From positions 27,611 to 91,610 of the forward strand of contig JAFRRN010000077.1 of NCBI GenBank assembly GCA_017428055.1: a stretch of 64,000 bases of DNA, given 5' to 3'. Below the pieces are notes generated by a model, which saw nothing but the letters and a program-made list of their open reading frames with translations, was not told the DNA's origin and made no database searches. Positions 43,653 to 53,398 of the stretch are shown in pieces (position 1 is the stretch's first letter; each line of letters begins with the position of its first letter). Source of the DNA: Prevotella sp. (GTDB lineage Bacteria; Bacteroidota; Bacteroidia; Bacteroidales; Bacteroidaceae). A program made the position numbers and the translations under genes.

Positions 43653-45581
43653 TTAGTGCGTGTCTTCTCCTTCAGGGCTACCATAAATGCTCTTGGGACA
43701 AAGCTCGATATAGTCGAATGACCAATAACGGTCGGGGTCGTCAAGCACCTGGCGGAAACGCAAATAATAGGTCTTCTCGGAATCAAGGTATTTGGTTGCA
43801 AGAACACGACGGAGATTCCAGTTGTTTCCACGAAGGGGGTTGTCTGCATCCCAGGGGCGATAGCTGTCCATCCCCTTCATATACCCACGATTGTGCATCG
43901 CCTTGTCATTGGCGGTGTTTTCTTCCTCATCGTCGGTGTCCTCGACCCATCCGATGGTGGGGTCTGGGCCGTAAACACGCAGGTCGACGGGGATGCCACA
44001 TGGCTCATTGTTCAGATATACCTGGACGACACCACGCTCATCACCGACAGTATACCCCAAGCGAATCTCATACGTGCCAGAAGGGACTGGAAGCAACTTG
44101 AATGCCACATCGAACACGCCACTGATACAAACAGCATTGGCTTGGTAAGAGTTCCAATAGCCCACATCGCTATGCACTCCAACGTAAGTCTCGTCACTGA
44201 CCTTCCAATCGGTGATATAATTGTTCTTGAAACCTGTCAGGATGTCCTCGCCATAACGACCACGTCCGTTGCAGTTCATGAAGTCAGGACTCAATACCGT
44301 GGCATCAATACGAATGCGGCAATTCAACACCTCATCGCGCACCTGTGGGGTGAAAGCCAAGATGTCATCCAAATAATGATAGACACCATTGAGGGCATTT
44401 TGGTCAACCGTTCCCGACTCTGAAGGCGACAAGACTTTCACGCCACGCACCGTAAACCTGTTTTGCAAGCCCTTGCGGTTGATGAACAAACCAGCGGGAG
44501 GACCCGCAAATCGCATCATCGTACCAGGGCACATCGTCTCATAAAACTCCTCTGGGTCAGAGATGGAAGTGTACCAACAATGCTCGCGCAAGTCGCCCGA
44601 CATCACCCAACTGTTGTATTGGCCGATGCGAGGCAGCAAATGGTAGGAGACGAAACGATTGAGCGGGTTCTTACGGTGCTTGGGATTATCATCATACAAT
44701 CCCGCATCTTCAGGATAGGTCTCGTCGTACACTTTCTTGGCGTAAGCCTTCAAGTCCTCCATGTTGTTGATACCCTTTGCATGGTATACGGAGTCTGGCT
44801 CCACAAAGGCGGTATATTTGAAATATCGCTTCTCAGGCCAGAAGGAACGGGTATATAATGCCGAGCCGGAAGTACACCTCACCATTACGCCCGTATGTAC
44901 GGAGTCTTCACTACACGAATAAGTCTCATCGATGTATTTCACCAACGAGTCAGCCATACCCGTGAGTTGCAAGGCCTCCGAGAAGAGGGTTAACGTAGAG
45001 TCTTCAGCTATCTTGTCGGCAAGCAACAGGTTACTCGATGTGATGACATTATTCAACACATGCACCACGCCGTTTGTCACCGAGTCGTCTCGCTCTATCA
45101 CACGCGCGTTCTTATTTATATAATATATAAGGGCATTATGGTTTTGTACATCCGAATCACTGGAAAGTACAATGTAAGAGTCATCCATGTTCAACTCCGG
45201 CAACGCGCCCTCGCTGATGTCCGTGGTGAAGAAGGCACCTTTCTTGATGATATGTGTGCGAGCCAACGTATCGCATGACTCGGTCGGGATGGCATCAATA
45301 CTGCCATAGCCCATCTTGTTGAGATACCTGCCTATCGCCTCGTTATTAGGTGCAAAGAGGGTATATGAGCCGTATGTGGAAAGCATGGAGAAATAAGGTG
45401 TCCGCTTCAAGATGCCGATGAACTGGCTAAACTGGTCCTCGTTTTCTGTCAGGAAACCAGCAGCTGTCACTTTCGTTGACGAATAATAATTCATTGGTAT
45501 ATCATCGTCGTTGTCAACACAGGAAATATAGCATGATGAATACAGTATGAAGAATGCTGCGCCGAGGCACTTCATCGTCAT
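43653..45581 (-). CDS. Fasciclin-domain (FAS1) outer-membrane lipoprotein 2
   Basis: The start at 45581 (MTMKCLGAAFFILYSSCYIS) puts the lipid cysteine at about residue 21; the frame extends to 45632 but the shared leader argues for the inner ATG. One good FAS1 domain is present (about 45-190: YSMLSTYGSYTLFAPNNEAI-like FSMLSTYGSYTLFAPNNEAI and GVVHVLNNVI). A second FAS1-like stretch lies around 210-420. The C-terminal ~200 residues form a beta-rich module (YEIRLGYTVGDERGVVQVYL) that may bind glycan. The product is 642 residues and is probably exposed on the cell surface next to SusC/D pair 1. Confidence 0.8.
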   Translation of the reverse strand: MTMKCLGAAFFILYSSCYISCVDNDDDIPMNYYSSTKVTAAGFLTENEDQFSQFIGILKRTPYFSMLSTYGSYTLFAPNNEAIGRYLNKMGYGSIDAIPTESCDTLARTHIIKKGAFFTTDISEGALPELNMDDSYIVLSSDSDVQNHNALIYYINKNARVIERDDSVTNGVVHVLNNVITSSNLLLADKIAEDSTLTLFSEALQLTGMADSLVKYIDETYSCSEDSVHTGVMVRCTSGSALYTRSFWPEKRYFKYTAFVEPDSVYHAKGINNMEDLKAYAKKVYDETYPEDAGLYDDNPKHRKNPLNRFVSYHLLPRIGQYNSWVMSGDLREHCWYTSISDPEEFYETMCPGTMMRFAGPPAGLFINRKGLQNRFTVRGVKVLSPSESGTVDQNALNGVYHYLDDILAFTPQVRDEVLNCRIRIDATVLSPDFMNCNGRGRYGEDILTGFKNNYITDWKVSDETYVGVHSDVGYWNSYQANAVCISGVFDVAFKLLPVPSGTYEIRLGYTVGDERGVVQVYLNNEPCGIPVDLRVYGPDPTIGWVEDTDDEEENTANDKAMHNRGYMKGMDSYRPWDADNPLRGNNWNLRRVLATKYLDSEKTYYLRFRQVLDDPDRYWSFDYIELCPKSIYGSPEGEDTH

Positions 45582-45684
45582 TTCCAGAACTCTTTTCCTT
45601 GTTATTTTATTATTCTTTTCCATATTATTCATAAGATGTTATTATTAACTTCGCGGTAGCAAACCATTCAATTATCAATCTTAA

Positions 45685-47376
45685 TCATTTTGTCAATTCA
45701 GAATCGTCTCCCATGTCGAAGGCGGGATTTTGCTTGAGCAACGGATTCACTTTCAATTCGCTCTTGGCGTATGGGAAATAGATGATGTTGGGGTCTGCCA
45801 ACTTAATCTTAATGGCGTTCACGTTCTCGATATACTTACGTGAAGTCAAAGAGATAAGACGGGCATTGTCACCATCGCGTCGCGCTAAGCGGACAAGGTC
45901 AAACCAACGTTTCCCCTCAAACATAAACTCCCGCTGCCGCTCCGCCATCAGTAACTCTTCCATCGAAGCCTTGGAGTCGCTGTAGTCTGCTAATTTCAAG
46001 GTGTCAGAACGGGCGGATGTGGTTACGTCGTTGGCTCGCTTGTTGACGGCATTGATGAGTGTGAAGGCTGGGGCATAGTATTCCGCGCCCTTTTGGATAA
46101 GTGCCTCTGCCTTGATGAGCATCATATCGCTCAGACGGTAGAAAATCCAGTTGGCATCGCCACTGGAGCGGCGCGACGAGACAAGGCCGAGATCTTTTTC
46201 CGAACTCACGTTCTGCGTGGAATAGCTGACGCTGCGGCGGGTAAACTTGGTGATGGCATAACGGGAATTAGAAAGTTCCGTCGATTCGTATATCCTGCCA
46301 TCGGTCTTCTTGAACACACTATTCGTGCCAAGGGCTACGTCTTTAGCCAAGAAGTCGGGGGCACTCAGTCTTCCCATCGTATTCGTGTTGTTGCCGAAAT
46401 AGTTGGAGACCCACGTATTTTGCTGGTTTTGTCCCGTGCGGAAATACAACTCGAAGATACTCTCAAACGAGTTGCCCTCGCCAAAGATCTCGTTGTACGT
46501 ATTGCCACACACCGTGCTGCCTACCGGCTTCTCCAAAATCATGGGAATATCGCCAAAGAGGGCGATATTGTTCACATTCCCCTCGCGGTCAACCATCTCC
46601 TTGTATTGCTCACGCTTCTGGTCTATCACCAAGTCGCAATACTTAATGGAATTGTCCCAGTCGCCTTTCCATAGGTAAAGGTCTGCCAACAAGGCATAGA
46701 TGGCAGCACGGGTAATCTTGCAAGAGTTCTGGTAAGCATTGGCACTGTCATCCGTGTAATAGCGGCGCACGGCATCGCCCTTTACCTTTTCCAAGCCAAT
46801 AATCAGCGAGTCGAGAACATCATCGAATGGCGTGGCAGCAATGACGTATTCCTGCGAATCGTCGATGCTGGGCTGAGTGGTATATGGAACGTCACGGAAT
46901 GTGCGGATAAGGTAGAAGTAACACAAGGTGCGAATGGCAGTTGCCTCCGCCACATTGGTGCGCATCTCCTCCTCGGTATAGTTGGGGTCGATGGCTTGCA
47001 CCTGTGGCGCGTAATGGCATACGGTGTTGCAACGGTTGATGGCCTCGTAGAAGCGCGACCAACTGCACATGGGATTAGACGGCAAGAGATTCTCCTTGAG
47101 TATCTCGTTGATTTCATTAGGCACATTGGCTCCTATGCGAAGGTTGTCGGAGCGCAACTCTCCCCAAACGCCCATCCTGACAAGGCAGTCGCCACTCTCC
47201 AAAGTCTCATAACAACTGTTCATCACACTGGTAACGTCGCCTTTCTCTGTCCAGTAATTCTCAAGCACCACCTCATTCATGGGGAGGATATCGAGGAAAT
47301 CAGAACAGGAAGACATCACACAGAGCGCAAAGAGGATGCAGAGGGTACGGAGCTTCTTTATTCTATTAATCATCAT
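45685..47376 (-). CDS. SusD/RagB-family glycan-binding lipoprotein (pair 1)
   Basis: The 563-residue lipoprotein starts MMINRIKKLRTLCILFALCV with the lipid cysteine in MSSCSDFLDI. The SusD fold is recognised from LPMNEVVLENYWTEKGDVTS, AIRTLCYFYLIRTFRDVPY, the ALLADLYLWKGDWDNSIKYC repeat, and LLMAERQREFMFEGKRWFDL near the end. It binds glycan for the SusC channel encoded 43 bp upstream. It is clearly a standard member of the family, longer and more typical than the pair-2 SusD. Confidence 0.93.
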   Translation of the reverse strand: MMINRIKKLRTLCILFALCVMSSCSDFLDILPMNEVVLENYWTEKGDVTSVMNSCYETLESGDCLVRMGVWGELRSDNLRIGANVPNEINEILKENLLPSNPMCSWSRFYEAINRCNTVCHYAPQVQAIDPNYTEEEMRTNVAEATAIRTLCYFYLIRTFRDVPYTTQPSIDDSQEYVIAATPFDDVLDSLIIGLEKVKGDAVRRYYTDDSANAYQNSCKITRAAIYALLADLYLWKGDWDNSIKYCDLVIDQKREQYKEMVDREGNVNNIALFGDIPMILEKPVGSTVCGNTYNEIFGEGNSFESIFELYFRTGQNQQNTWVSNYFGNNTNTMGRLSAPDFLAKDVALGTNSVFKKTDGRIYESTELSNSRYAITKFTRRSVSYSTQNVSSEKDLGLVSSRRSSGDANWIFYRLSDMMLIKAEALIQKGAEYYAPAFTLINAVNKRANDVTTSARSDTLKLADYSDSKASMEELLMAERQREFMFEGKRWFDLVRLARRDGDNARLISLTSRKYIENVNAIKIKLADPNIIYFPYAKSELKVNPLLKQNPAFDMGDDSELTK

Positions 47377-47419
47377 TTTCTCTATCTTTAATCTTTATTA
47401 TCAATCTTCAATCTTCACA

Positions 47420-50400
47420 TTAGAACTGTATGGTGATACCTCCAGTAAAAGATTTCGCGCGGGGTGTCTTCGCCCCATCATATACGATGCCCATCGAACC
47501 GTAGCCAACCTCGGGGTCTGCACCTGAATACTTGGTAAGACAGAAGAGGTTGTTGGCAGAGACATAGAAACTAAGCTGGGTGAGCCCCAAACGCTTGAGG
47601 GTCTTGGGGTTGATGGAATAACTCAACTGGGTATAGTTCAAGCGGATGAAAGAGCCATCCTCCACAAAGCGGTCAGATCCCAACCAGTTATAACCGTGCT
47701 GGTAAAGGGCCCGTGGTATCTCCGTAACGTCGCCTTCCACACGCCAACGCCAATTGACCGCGCGGCTCTGGTTGTTATTAGAATACATATTCTCTGCACG
47801 CATCCGGGCTTGGTTGATAATCTTGTTGCCATAGCGGAAATTGAATTGGTTGTTCCATGTCAGACGGCCAAAGTTCAACTTAAACCCAAAACCTCCCGTG
47901 AACTTGGGGAGTGAAGAACCAAGATAGACAATGTCAAGTTCGTTAATCTGGCCATCGTGGTTGATGTCATCATATATGGCATCGCCACCACGGAACTCAT
48001 AGTCCACGGAACCGGCACAGAACATCATGGGCTTGGTCATCTTGTTCTCGTCAAGAATCACAATGTCATTCTCGTCTCTTACAACGGGGGCATTGGGACC
48101 ACTCACCCCAGGGACTTCCACGGCAGAGTAATCGGAGTATTGGTAAACGCCTTTGTAACGGAAGCCGTAGATACTTCCCATGGCACGATTCAATTCGACA
48201 CGAGTGAGATAAGAGCCGTTCTGTCTGTCAAACTCATTGTTCAAGCTTGCCAAGCATGTCTCCTCCATGGAGGTGATCTGGTTTTTGTTGTTGGCAAACG
48301 TCATGTTGATATCCATGCTGAACTTGCCCACGCGGATGAGACGGTTTCCATTCAAGTTGAACTCCCAACCGATGTTTTTCATATCACCCACATTCTGCCA
48401 GGCAAACGATGTGAAGCCAGCCGAGGTGGGTATACCCCTATTCGCCATGAGCAGGTCGGAGGTGTACTGCCAATAAAATTCCACATTACCCGTGATATGG
48501 TCGTTGAAGAAGCCAAAGTCCGTACCGAGGTTATATGTCTCTTTTTGTTCCCATTTCAAGTTGCTCAACCGAATGTTCTGGGGATAAATACTTCCCTGGT
48601 TCAAATAACCTGAACCATTGCTGTATTTACTGAAATAGAGGTATTCAGCCCCTGGTTGCTTGCCAACAATACCCCACCCCGGACGGATGGAAAGCATGGA
48701 GACCCAAGGCAAGGCCTTCTGGAACCAAGGCTCCTTGCTGACATTCCACCGCAGGGAGAAGGCGGGGAAGTTGCCCCAACGCTGCTCATTTCCAAACTTA
48801 GTGGTGCCATCCCGACGAACGGAGAAGTCTGCCATGTATTTTCCCTTATAGGCATAGTGGGCAGAATACGTGAAATAGACACTCCGCCATTGTCCGCTAC
48901 CAGTACTCATACCGTCAATGATGCCCTCGGCGGCAGCACTCTCTATGCTTCCGGAAGGGAGACCCCATGAAGAGGTACTCTGCGACGTTGACTCGCCACT
49001 GGTAAGCTGGCCGCGAAGCATCATTGTCAGCATGTGGTCTTTATTGCGAAACGCAGGTGTGTAGGTTAATGTATGGGTGGTGGTCACCCCGAGGCTCTTG
49101 GATGAGTTTGCCGTGGTGCGGTTGCTCTGCTTGCCATCGGTGTCGTTCCATCCCCTCGTGCTGAGCGAGAGGGGCATAAACTGGTCTTCATATTTATTGA
49201 AGATATTGAAGATCACCTTACCCTCATAATCCAGCCTTGTCTTGCTCTCGTCAATTCCCAAGAGGTTGTAGCGCAGCTTAAACTCTGGCTCGATATTGTA
49301 ACTTGTCTCATTGTTCTTGGCCAAATGAGCCAGGGCGACGGGGTTCTTGTCATTGAGTTGGTCACGCAATTGATTGGAGACAGTGGGCAACATGCTGTAA
49401 TAATCATCTAAGTCGTTGCCGTCCTTGTCTTGCTCATAGACAGAGAGGTTGGGCATCCTGACATAGCTGATTGCCAACAGGTCGCCGTTGTTCTTCTTGT
49501 TGCGAGTATAGGTCAAGGCTATGTTGGTTTCTATCTTGATACGGTCTGAAACGAAATAGTCTAAGTTGACGCGAGACGTGAAGCGGTCGAGTTGTTGCTT
49601 GATGATGGAGCCAGTCTCGTGGTCATAACCAAAACCGATGCGGAAATGGGCTTTCTCGCCACCACCGCTCAACGCCAGATAGTGATTCTGCCGCCATCCG
49701 GTCTTCTTCACCTCTTTCAGCCAGTCTGTATTGTTGTTGTACATTTCATACTCTGGGAAACTGGGGTTGTAGTTCAACTCCGGGATGTTGCTCAGGGCAT
49801 CGCTCAAAGAGGGGTTGAAATATTCTTCTTTGAGCAGCATGGTGTACTCATCGCCATTGAGCATTTGGTAACCCGTAGGCTGGTAAGTTCCCGTGAGGCG
49901 ATAGCTGTAGGTCACACGTGTCTTCCCACGTGTTCCGCGCTTGGTCTTGATTTCTATGACACCATTTGAACCTTGCGACCCCCAGATGGCAGTAGCGGTA
50001 GCGTCTTTCAACACTGAGATGCTCTCGATGTCCTCCGGGTTGACATTGAGCAACTGTGCGAATTTCTCCTCATTGGCAGAGGTGAAGTCAAAGTCGTTGG
50101 TGTTGGTTTCCCAAACATTCCCGTCAACGACTATCAAGGGCTCGCTCGACCCGTTGATGCTCGACACGCCACGTAGGCGCATGGATGTTCCCGAACCGAG
50201 GTTTCCAGAATTGGCAACGATGTCGAGGCCGGCTATACGCCCTTGCAAAGCCTCGTCTACCGTGGTGAATGCCAAGCCTTCAAACTCTTTCATGTCGATG
50301 CTCTGCCGAGCGGTGGAGATTTCATCCACGGGGATTGACAGTCCCGAGCCTTGGGTACGTTGCTTGGCGATGACTGTCACCTCATTAAGCTGCGTGGCAT

Positions 50401-50725
50401 CTTCCATCACGACCTCATACCTTGTCTTGTTGAATGGCAGTGTCACGGTTTTATAACCCACGAAAGAGATACGCAACTTGTCTTTCGGGTTTTTCAACTT
50501 GAATGAGAAGTTACCGTTGATGTCTGTTTGCGTGGATGCCACAATACGGTTGGCGGCATCGAGCTCCACGACGTTTGCCATCATCACGGGGCCAAAGCTG
50601 TCGTTTACGGTTCCCGTAATGATGTCGTCCGCCTGTTGGGCATGGCAAACAGGTGAGGCGCAGAGGACAAAGAGCATATTGAGGACGTATCGTCTCAACG
50701 TTATTTTATATGTTTGTAGATTCAT
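47420..50725 (-). CDS. SusC/RagA-family TonB-dependent outer-membrane transporter (pair 1)
   Basis: The 1101-residue protein has a signal peptide (about 1-29), the carboxypeptidase-like domain (ITGTVNDSFGPVMMANVVEL), and a complete plug (GSGTSMRLRGVSSINGSSEP and ISVLKDATATAIWGSQGSNG, close to the SusC signature). The barrel ends in KSFTGGITIQF. It is the main uptake channel of the PUL, paired with the SusD at 45685. Compared with pair 2 it keeps the typical TonB-plug sequence better. Confidence 0.94.
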   Translation of the reverse strand: MNLQTYKITLRRYVLNMLFVLCASPVCHAQQADDIITGTVNDSFGPVMMANVVELDAANRIVASTQTDINGNFSFKLKNPKDKLRISFVGYKTVTLPFNKTRYEVVMEDATQLNEVTVIAKQRTQGSGLSIPVDEISTARQSIDMKEFEGLAFTTVDEALQGRIAGLDIVANSGNLGSGTSMRLRGVSSINGSSEPLIVVDGNVWETNTNDFDFTSANEEKFAQLLNVNPEDIESISVLKDATATAIWGSQGSNGVIEIKTKRGTRGKTRVTYSYRLTGTYQPTGYQMLNGDEYTMLLKEEYFNPSLSDALSNIPELNYNPSFPEYEMYNNNTDWLKEVKKTGWRQNHYLALSGGGEKAHFRIGFGYDHETGSIIKQQLDRFTSRVNLDYFVSDRIKIETNIALTYTRNKKNNGDLLAISYVRMPNLSVYEQDKDGNDLDDYYSMLPTVSNQLRDQLNDKNPVALAHLAKNNETSYNIEPEFKLRYNLLGIDESKTRLDYEGKVIFNIFNKYEDQFMPLSLSTRGWNDTDGKQSNRTTANSSKSLGVTTTHTLTYTPAFRNKDHMLTMMLRGQLTSGESTSQSTSSWGLPSGSIESAAAEGIIDGMSTGSGQWRSVYFTYSAHYAYKGKYMADFSVRRDGTTKFGNEQRWGNFPAFSLRWNVSKEPWFQKALPWVSMLSIRPGWGIVGKQPGAEYLYFSKYSNGSGYLNQGSIYPQNIRLSNLKWEQKETYNLGTDFGFFNDHITGNVEFYWQYTSDLLMANRGIPTSAGFTSFAWQNVGDMKNIGWEFNLNGNRLIRVGKFSMDINMTFANNKNQITSMEETCLASLNNEFDRQNGSYLTRVELNRAMGSIYGFRYKGVYQYSDYSAVEVPGVSGPNAPVVRDENDIVILDENKMTKPMMFCAGSVDYEFRGGDAIYDDINHDGQINELDIVYLGSSLPKFTGGFGFKLNFGRLTWNNQFNFRYGNKIINQARMRAENMYSNNNQSRAVNWRWRVEGDVTEIPRALYQHGYNWLGSDRFVEDGSFIRLNYTQLSYSINPKTLKRLGLTQLSFYVSANNLFCLTKYSGADPEVGYGSMGIVYDGAKTPRAKSFTGGITIQF

Positions 50726-50762
50726 TGAAGAGTTTAATGTTTAAGATTAATGTTAAGTGTGT

Positions 50763-50808
50763 CCTTACGGGCAGAAATTTCTCAAAATGAAATACAAAAT
50801 CTTTCAAA
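50763..50808 (-). repeat. 46-bp dispersed repeat, copy 2
   Basis: This is the reverse complement, with one base difference, of the repeat at 41791-41836. It lies 38 bp upstream of SusC pair 1. On the plus strand it begins CCTTACGGGCAGAAATTTC. Beside it (50821-50855) is a simple TTCAATCTTTAATC-type repeat also found at 41941-41967 and 47381-47418. Confidence 0.8.
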
Positions 50809-50842
50809 TATGGTAGGATGTTCAATCTTCCATCTTCAATCT

Positions 50843-53389
50843 TTAATCTTTAATGAGTAAAGGTTCGTTGATCTGGTGAATGACAGCCGACGAGCTTGTC
50901 TCGATGGCATTGGCTGACGAGGCATCGGTCGTGTTGTATTGATATTCGCGCGCCACCAAATTGTAAAGACCGTTTCTCGTTTCCACATTACGGGTGTTGC
51001 CGGCATGGTCAGTCAAAGAGATGCCCCCTTCCGTAAGCCTGGCCCTGATACGATAGAAACGTTCCGTACTTGGGTCGATGACGGCAGTCTCAAAATCACC
51101 TGTCTCTTCTTCTGCGCCAATGAAGAGCGCATTGTCCTGGATATGGTATTTCAGGAAATTAACGATCTGTAGGGAGTCGCGTGTCTTGGCGGTAAGGTTG
51201 CCCGCTTCCTCAAAGGCAACGACGGCTTCCCACGACGACAGCTTTCCACTCCTCTGAAGGGCATCGATGCTTTCGTTGGTAGGTACGTAGATGGTGTAGT
51301 GATAGGTGTTAAATGTAGAGATATTCGTGCCTCCACACGCATTTCGCTTGTTGTGAATCAACTCAAACAGGCCACTGCCATCCATTAGTTCAAGGAACTT
51401 GGAAAATTCAGGGTGGCTCGCCAGCACGTCTCTCACTGTTTGTCGTGTTCCCATGATTGGTGTCTCGAGGATGTAGCTTTTCCCGTTTCCTCCCTTTGTC
51501 TGGTCATAGATGTAACTGACGGGAATGGGACTCGACTCGTTCATCTGGAAACTGCCTTCCACCGTCATCCCATTGGCACCAGCCTGTACATGGCTGACGC
51601 GAATCTCGGTACCGCCCTTCGTGCGATAGAATGTCTTGCCATCCTCAACGTCCCCGATGACTATATGCGTATCGAGGATATCCTTCAGCCTGTTCCTGAT
51701 TTGGCTCTCGTCTGCCCTGCCGATGGAGTCTCCTACCTCGCCCGTCGCTGCGTCATAATTCCAGATGCTTGCCCAAACGCGCTCCTCCTGCCGCACCTTG
51801 GTCGGGTCGTAGTGGAATCGGAACAACTGCGTCTGGCTCTTGCCATACGAACATGGGTCGATGTATTCCAACAGGGCATTGTTGGTGGGGATGAAGAAAC
51901 TGTAATACGAATTGAGCGAGTTGAGATATACATCGTATTGCAACTGCTCAATACCCCAATACATGATGCGCATGGCCTCGTTGACCAGCGCGGGGAATGA
52001 GACGCTCACGTAGGCCGTGGGCGAATAGACGAGATTGGTGAGGTAGACGGCACCATTGCATCCCAGCCACACCGAGTCGATGGCGGATTGCTCGACACCC
52101 ATCGGGTCGTTGGCGTCGTTCAGGATATTCTGGAACTTGGAGGGCACCGACGACACGAAAGAGCCTAACATGTTGTTGTTGATGAGCTTCGCAATCACGT
52201 CATCAGGCACATTGTCCCACGTGCCGTAATAATCCTTCAACACGCGACCGGCCCCTTTTTCCCAATACTCGGTCATCGCGTCGTCGCTCGGCACCATCAT
52301 CACGGCCATGTCGCGTTGCAACACGATGTTGCCGTCTTGGTCGTTCAGTCCCGTATAGTATGAGTTCCACTCCGGGTCAAACTTCAAGACACCATTCACC
52401 GGGCCATTGTCGGGTGTGACGTTGAGAGGTTGCCCCTCTTGTGACTTCCTTGAGAAGAATCGTTTTTGGAAGACAGTGTCAACATTTGTCCCGTAAAGAT
52501 AATTGTATTGGGTCTTCACGGCATCATCCAGGGGATAAGGGGCGCAATAGCGTTCCAATAGCTTGTTGAACATCGTGGCGTTTCTCTTCGTGGCAATCAG
52601 CTCGGCCATGTTGGGCAAGGGGGTAATCACCTCGCCCATCCTATGTATAAAGCCATTGGAGCACTTGATGTTGGCTTGCTCCACTCGCACCCCATTGACG
52701 CTCGCCTCACCAGCTTGGCGATGAGTGGTGTGGTTGTAGATGAAATCGTAATCGTCGTTGGTGATTCGCTTGTTGTTGAGTTGCTTCTCGATGAAATGCA
52801 CCAATGGGACGATGGAAAAGTCTTCCATGCAAACCATCGGTTTGCCCGAGGCGCGGTAACGTGACCAATAGGGGTTGTCGGGCATCTGCGCAGGATGCAG
52901 CACGGGAACGGAGTCGTAAGGTTGGCTGGATGCCAGGCGACGCATACACTCCCCCTCCCGTGGGGGCGTTCCTTCCACGCTCGACAAACTGTTCAATTGC
53001 ATGGAGTTGTCAATCATACTACCGAAAAGCAATAGTTTCTTCTGCGAAGTGGACAGCTGTTCGTAACTTCTCACTCCCCAGGGGTTGTTGAGATAGAAAC
53101 GCTCGTATGCGGCATCGTCTGCCACAAAGAGCGTCTTGGAGCCAGTCTTGGCAAGCACCTCCCGATAGCCTAAGTCATCAATCATCCGCACGGTGTTGGT
53201 GAAACTCTCACCGCCAGAGCGACCTTGTTCCTCAAGCCAACTGTAAATGCTCGCCCCCCACCCTTCCGGGGTTCGTTCATCGAGGTCGTATTCAGAGCAA
53301 GACAGCAGCGTACCACTGCATACGAATAGCATTCCCACTGCCTTTGTCCAATATCGACTCCGTTTACAAGATAGTCTTTTGGTTTTCAT
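50843..53389 (-). CDS. Fasciclin-domain (FAS1) outer-membrane lipoprotein 3, multi-domain
   Basis: The 848-residue lipoprotein has a signal ending GMLFVCSGTLLSCSEYD with the lipid cysteine near residue 31. It carries several FAS1-like domains: EVLAKTGSKTLFVADDAAYE (about 75-260), DMAVMMVPSDDAMTEY (about 350-460), a third with FFIPTNNALLEYIDP, and a last with TIYVPTNESIDALQRSGKLS. FAS1 domains mediate adhesion and may bind polysaccharide. The gene follows GH98 by 9 bp and precedes SusC pair 1, so it belongs to the PUL core. Confidence 0.82.
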   Translation of the reverse strand: MKTKRLSCKRSRYWTKAVGMLFVCSGTLLSCSEYDLDERTPEGWGASIYSWLEEQGRSGGESFTNTVRMIDDLGYREVLAKTGSKTLFVADDAAYERFYLNNPWGVRSYEQLSTSQKKLLLFGSMIDNSMQLNSLSSVEGTPPREGECMRRLASSQPYDSVPVLHPAQMPDNPYWSRYRASGKPMVCMEDFSIVPLVHFIEKQLNNKRITNDDYDFIYNHTTHRQAGEASVNGVRVEQANIKCSNGFIHRMGEVITPLPNMAELIATKRNATMFNKLLERYCAPYPLDDAVKTQYNYLYGTNVDTVFQKRFFSRKSQEGQPLNVTPDNGPVNGVLKFDPEWNSYYTGLNDQDGNIVLQRDMAVMMVPSDDAMTEYWEKGAGRVLKDYYGTWDNVPDDVIAKLINNNMLGSFVSSVPSKFQNILNDANDPMGVEQSAIDSVWLGCNGAVYLTNLVYSPTAYVSVSFPALVNEAMRIMYWGIEQLQYDVYLNSLNSYYSFFIPTNNALLEYIDPCSYGKSQTQLFRFHYDPTKVRQEERVWASIWNYDAATGEVGDSIGRADESQIRNRLKDILDTHIVIGDVEDGKTFYRTKGGTEIRVSHVQAGANGMTVEGSFQMNESSPIPVSYIYDQTKGGNGKSYILETPIMGTRQTVRDVLASHPEFSKFLELMDGSGLFELIHNKRNACGGTNISTFNTYHYTIYVPTNESIDALQRSGKLSSWEAVVAFEEAGNLTAKTRDSLQIVNFLKYHIQDNALFIGAEEETGDFETAVIDPSTERFYRIRARLTEGGISLTDHAGNTRNVETRNGLYNLVAREYQYNTTDASSANAIETSSSAVIHQINEPLLIKD

Positions 53390-53398
53390 CTTATCATG

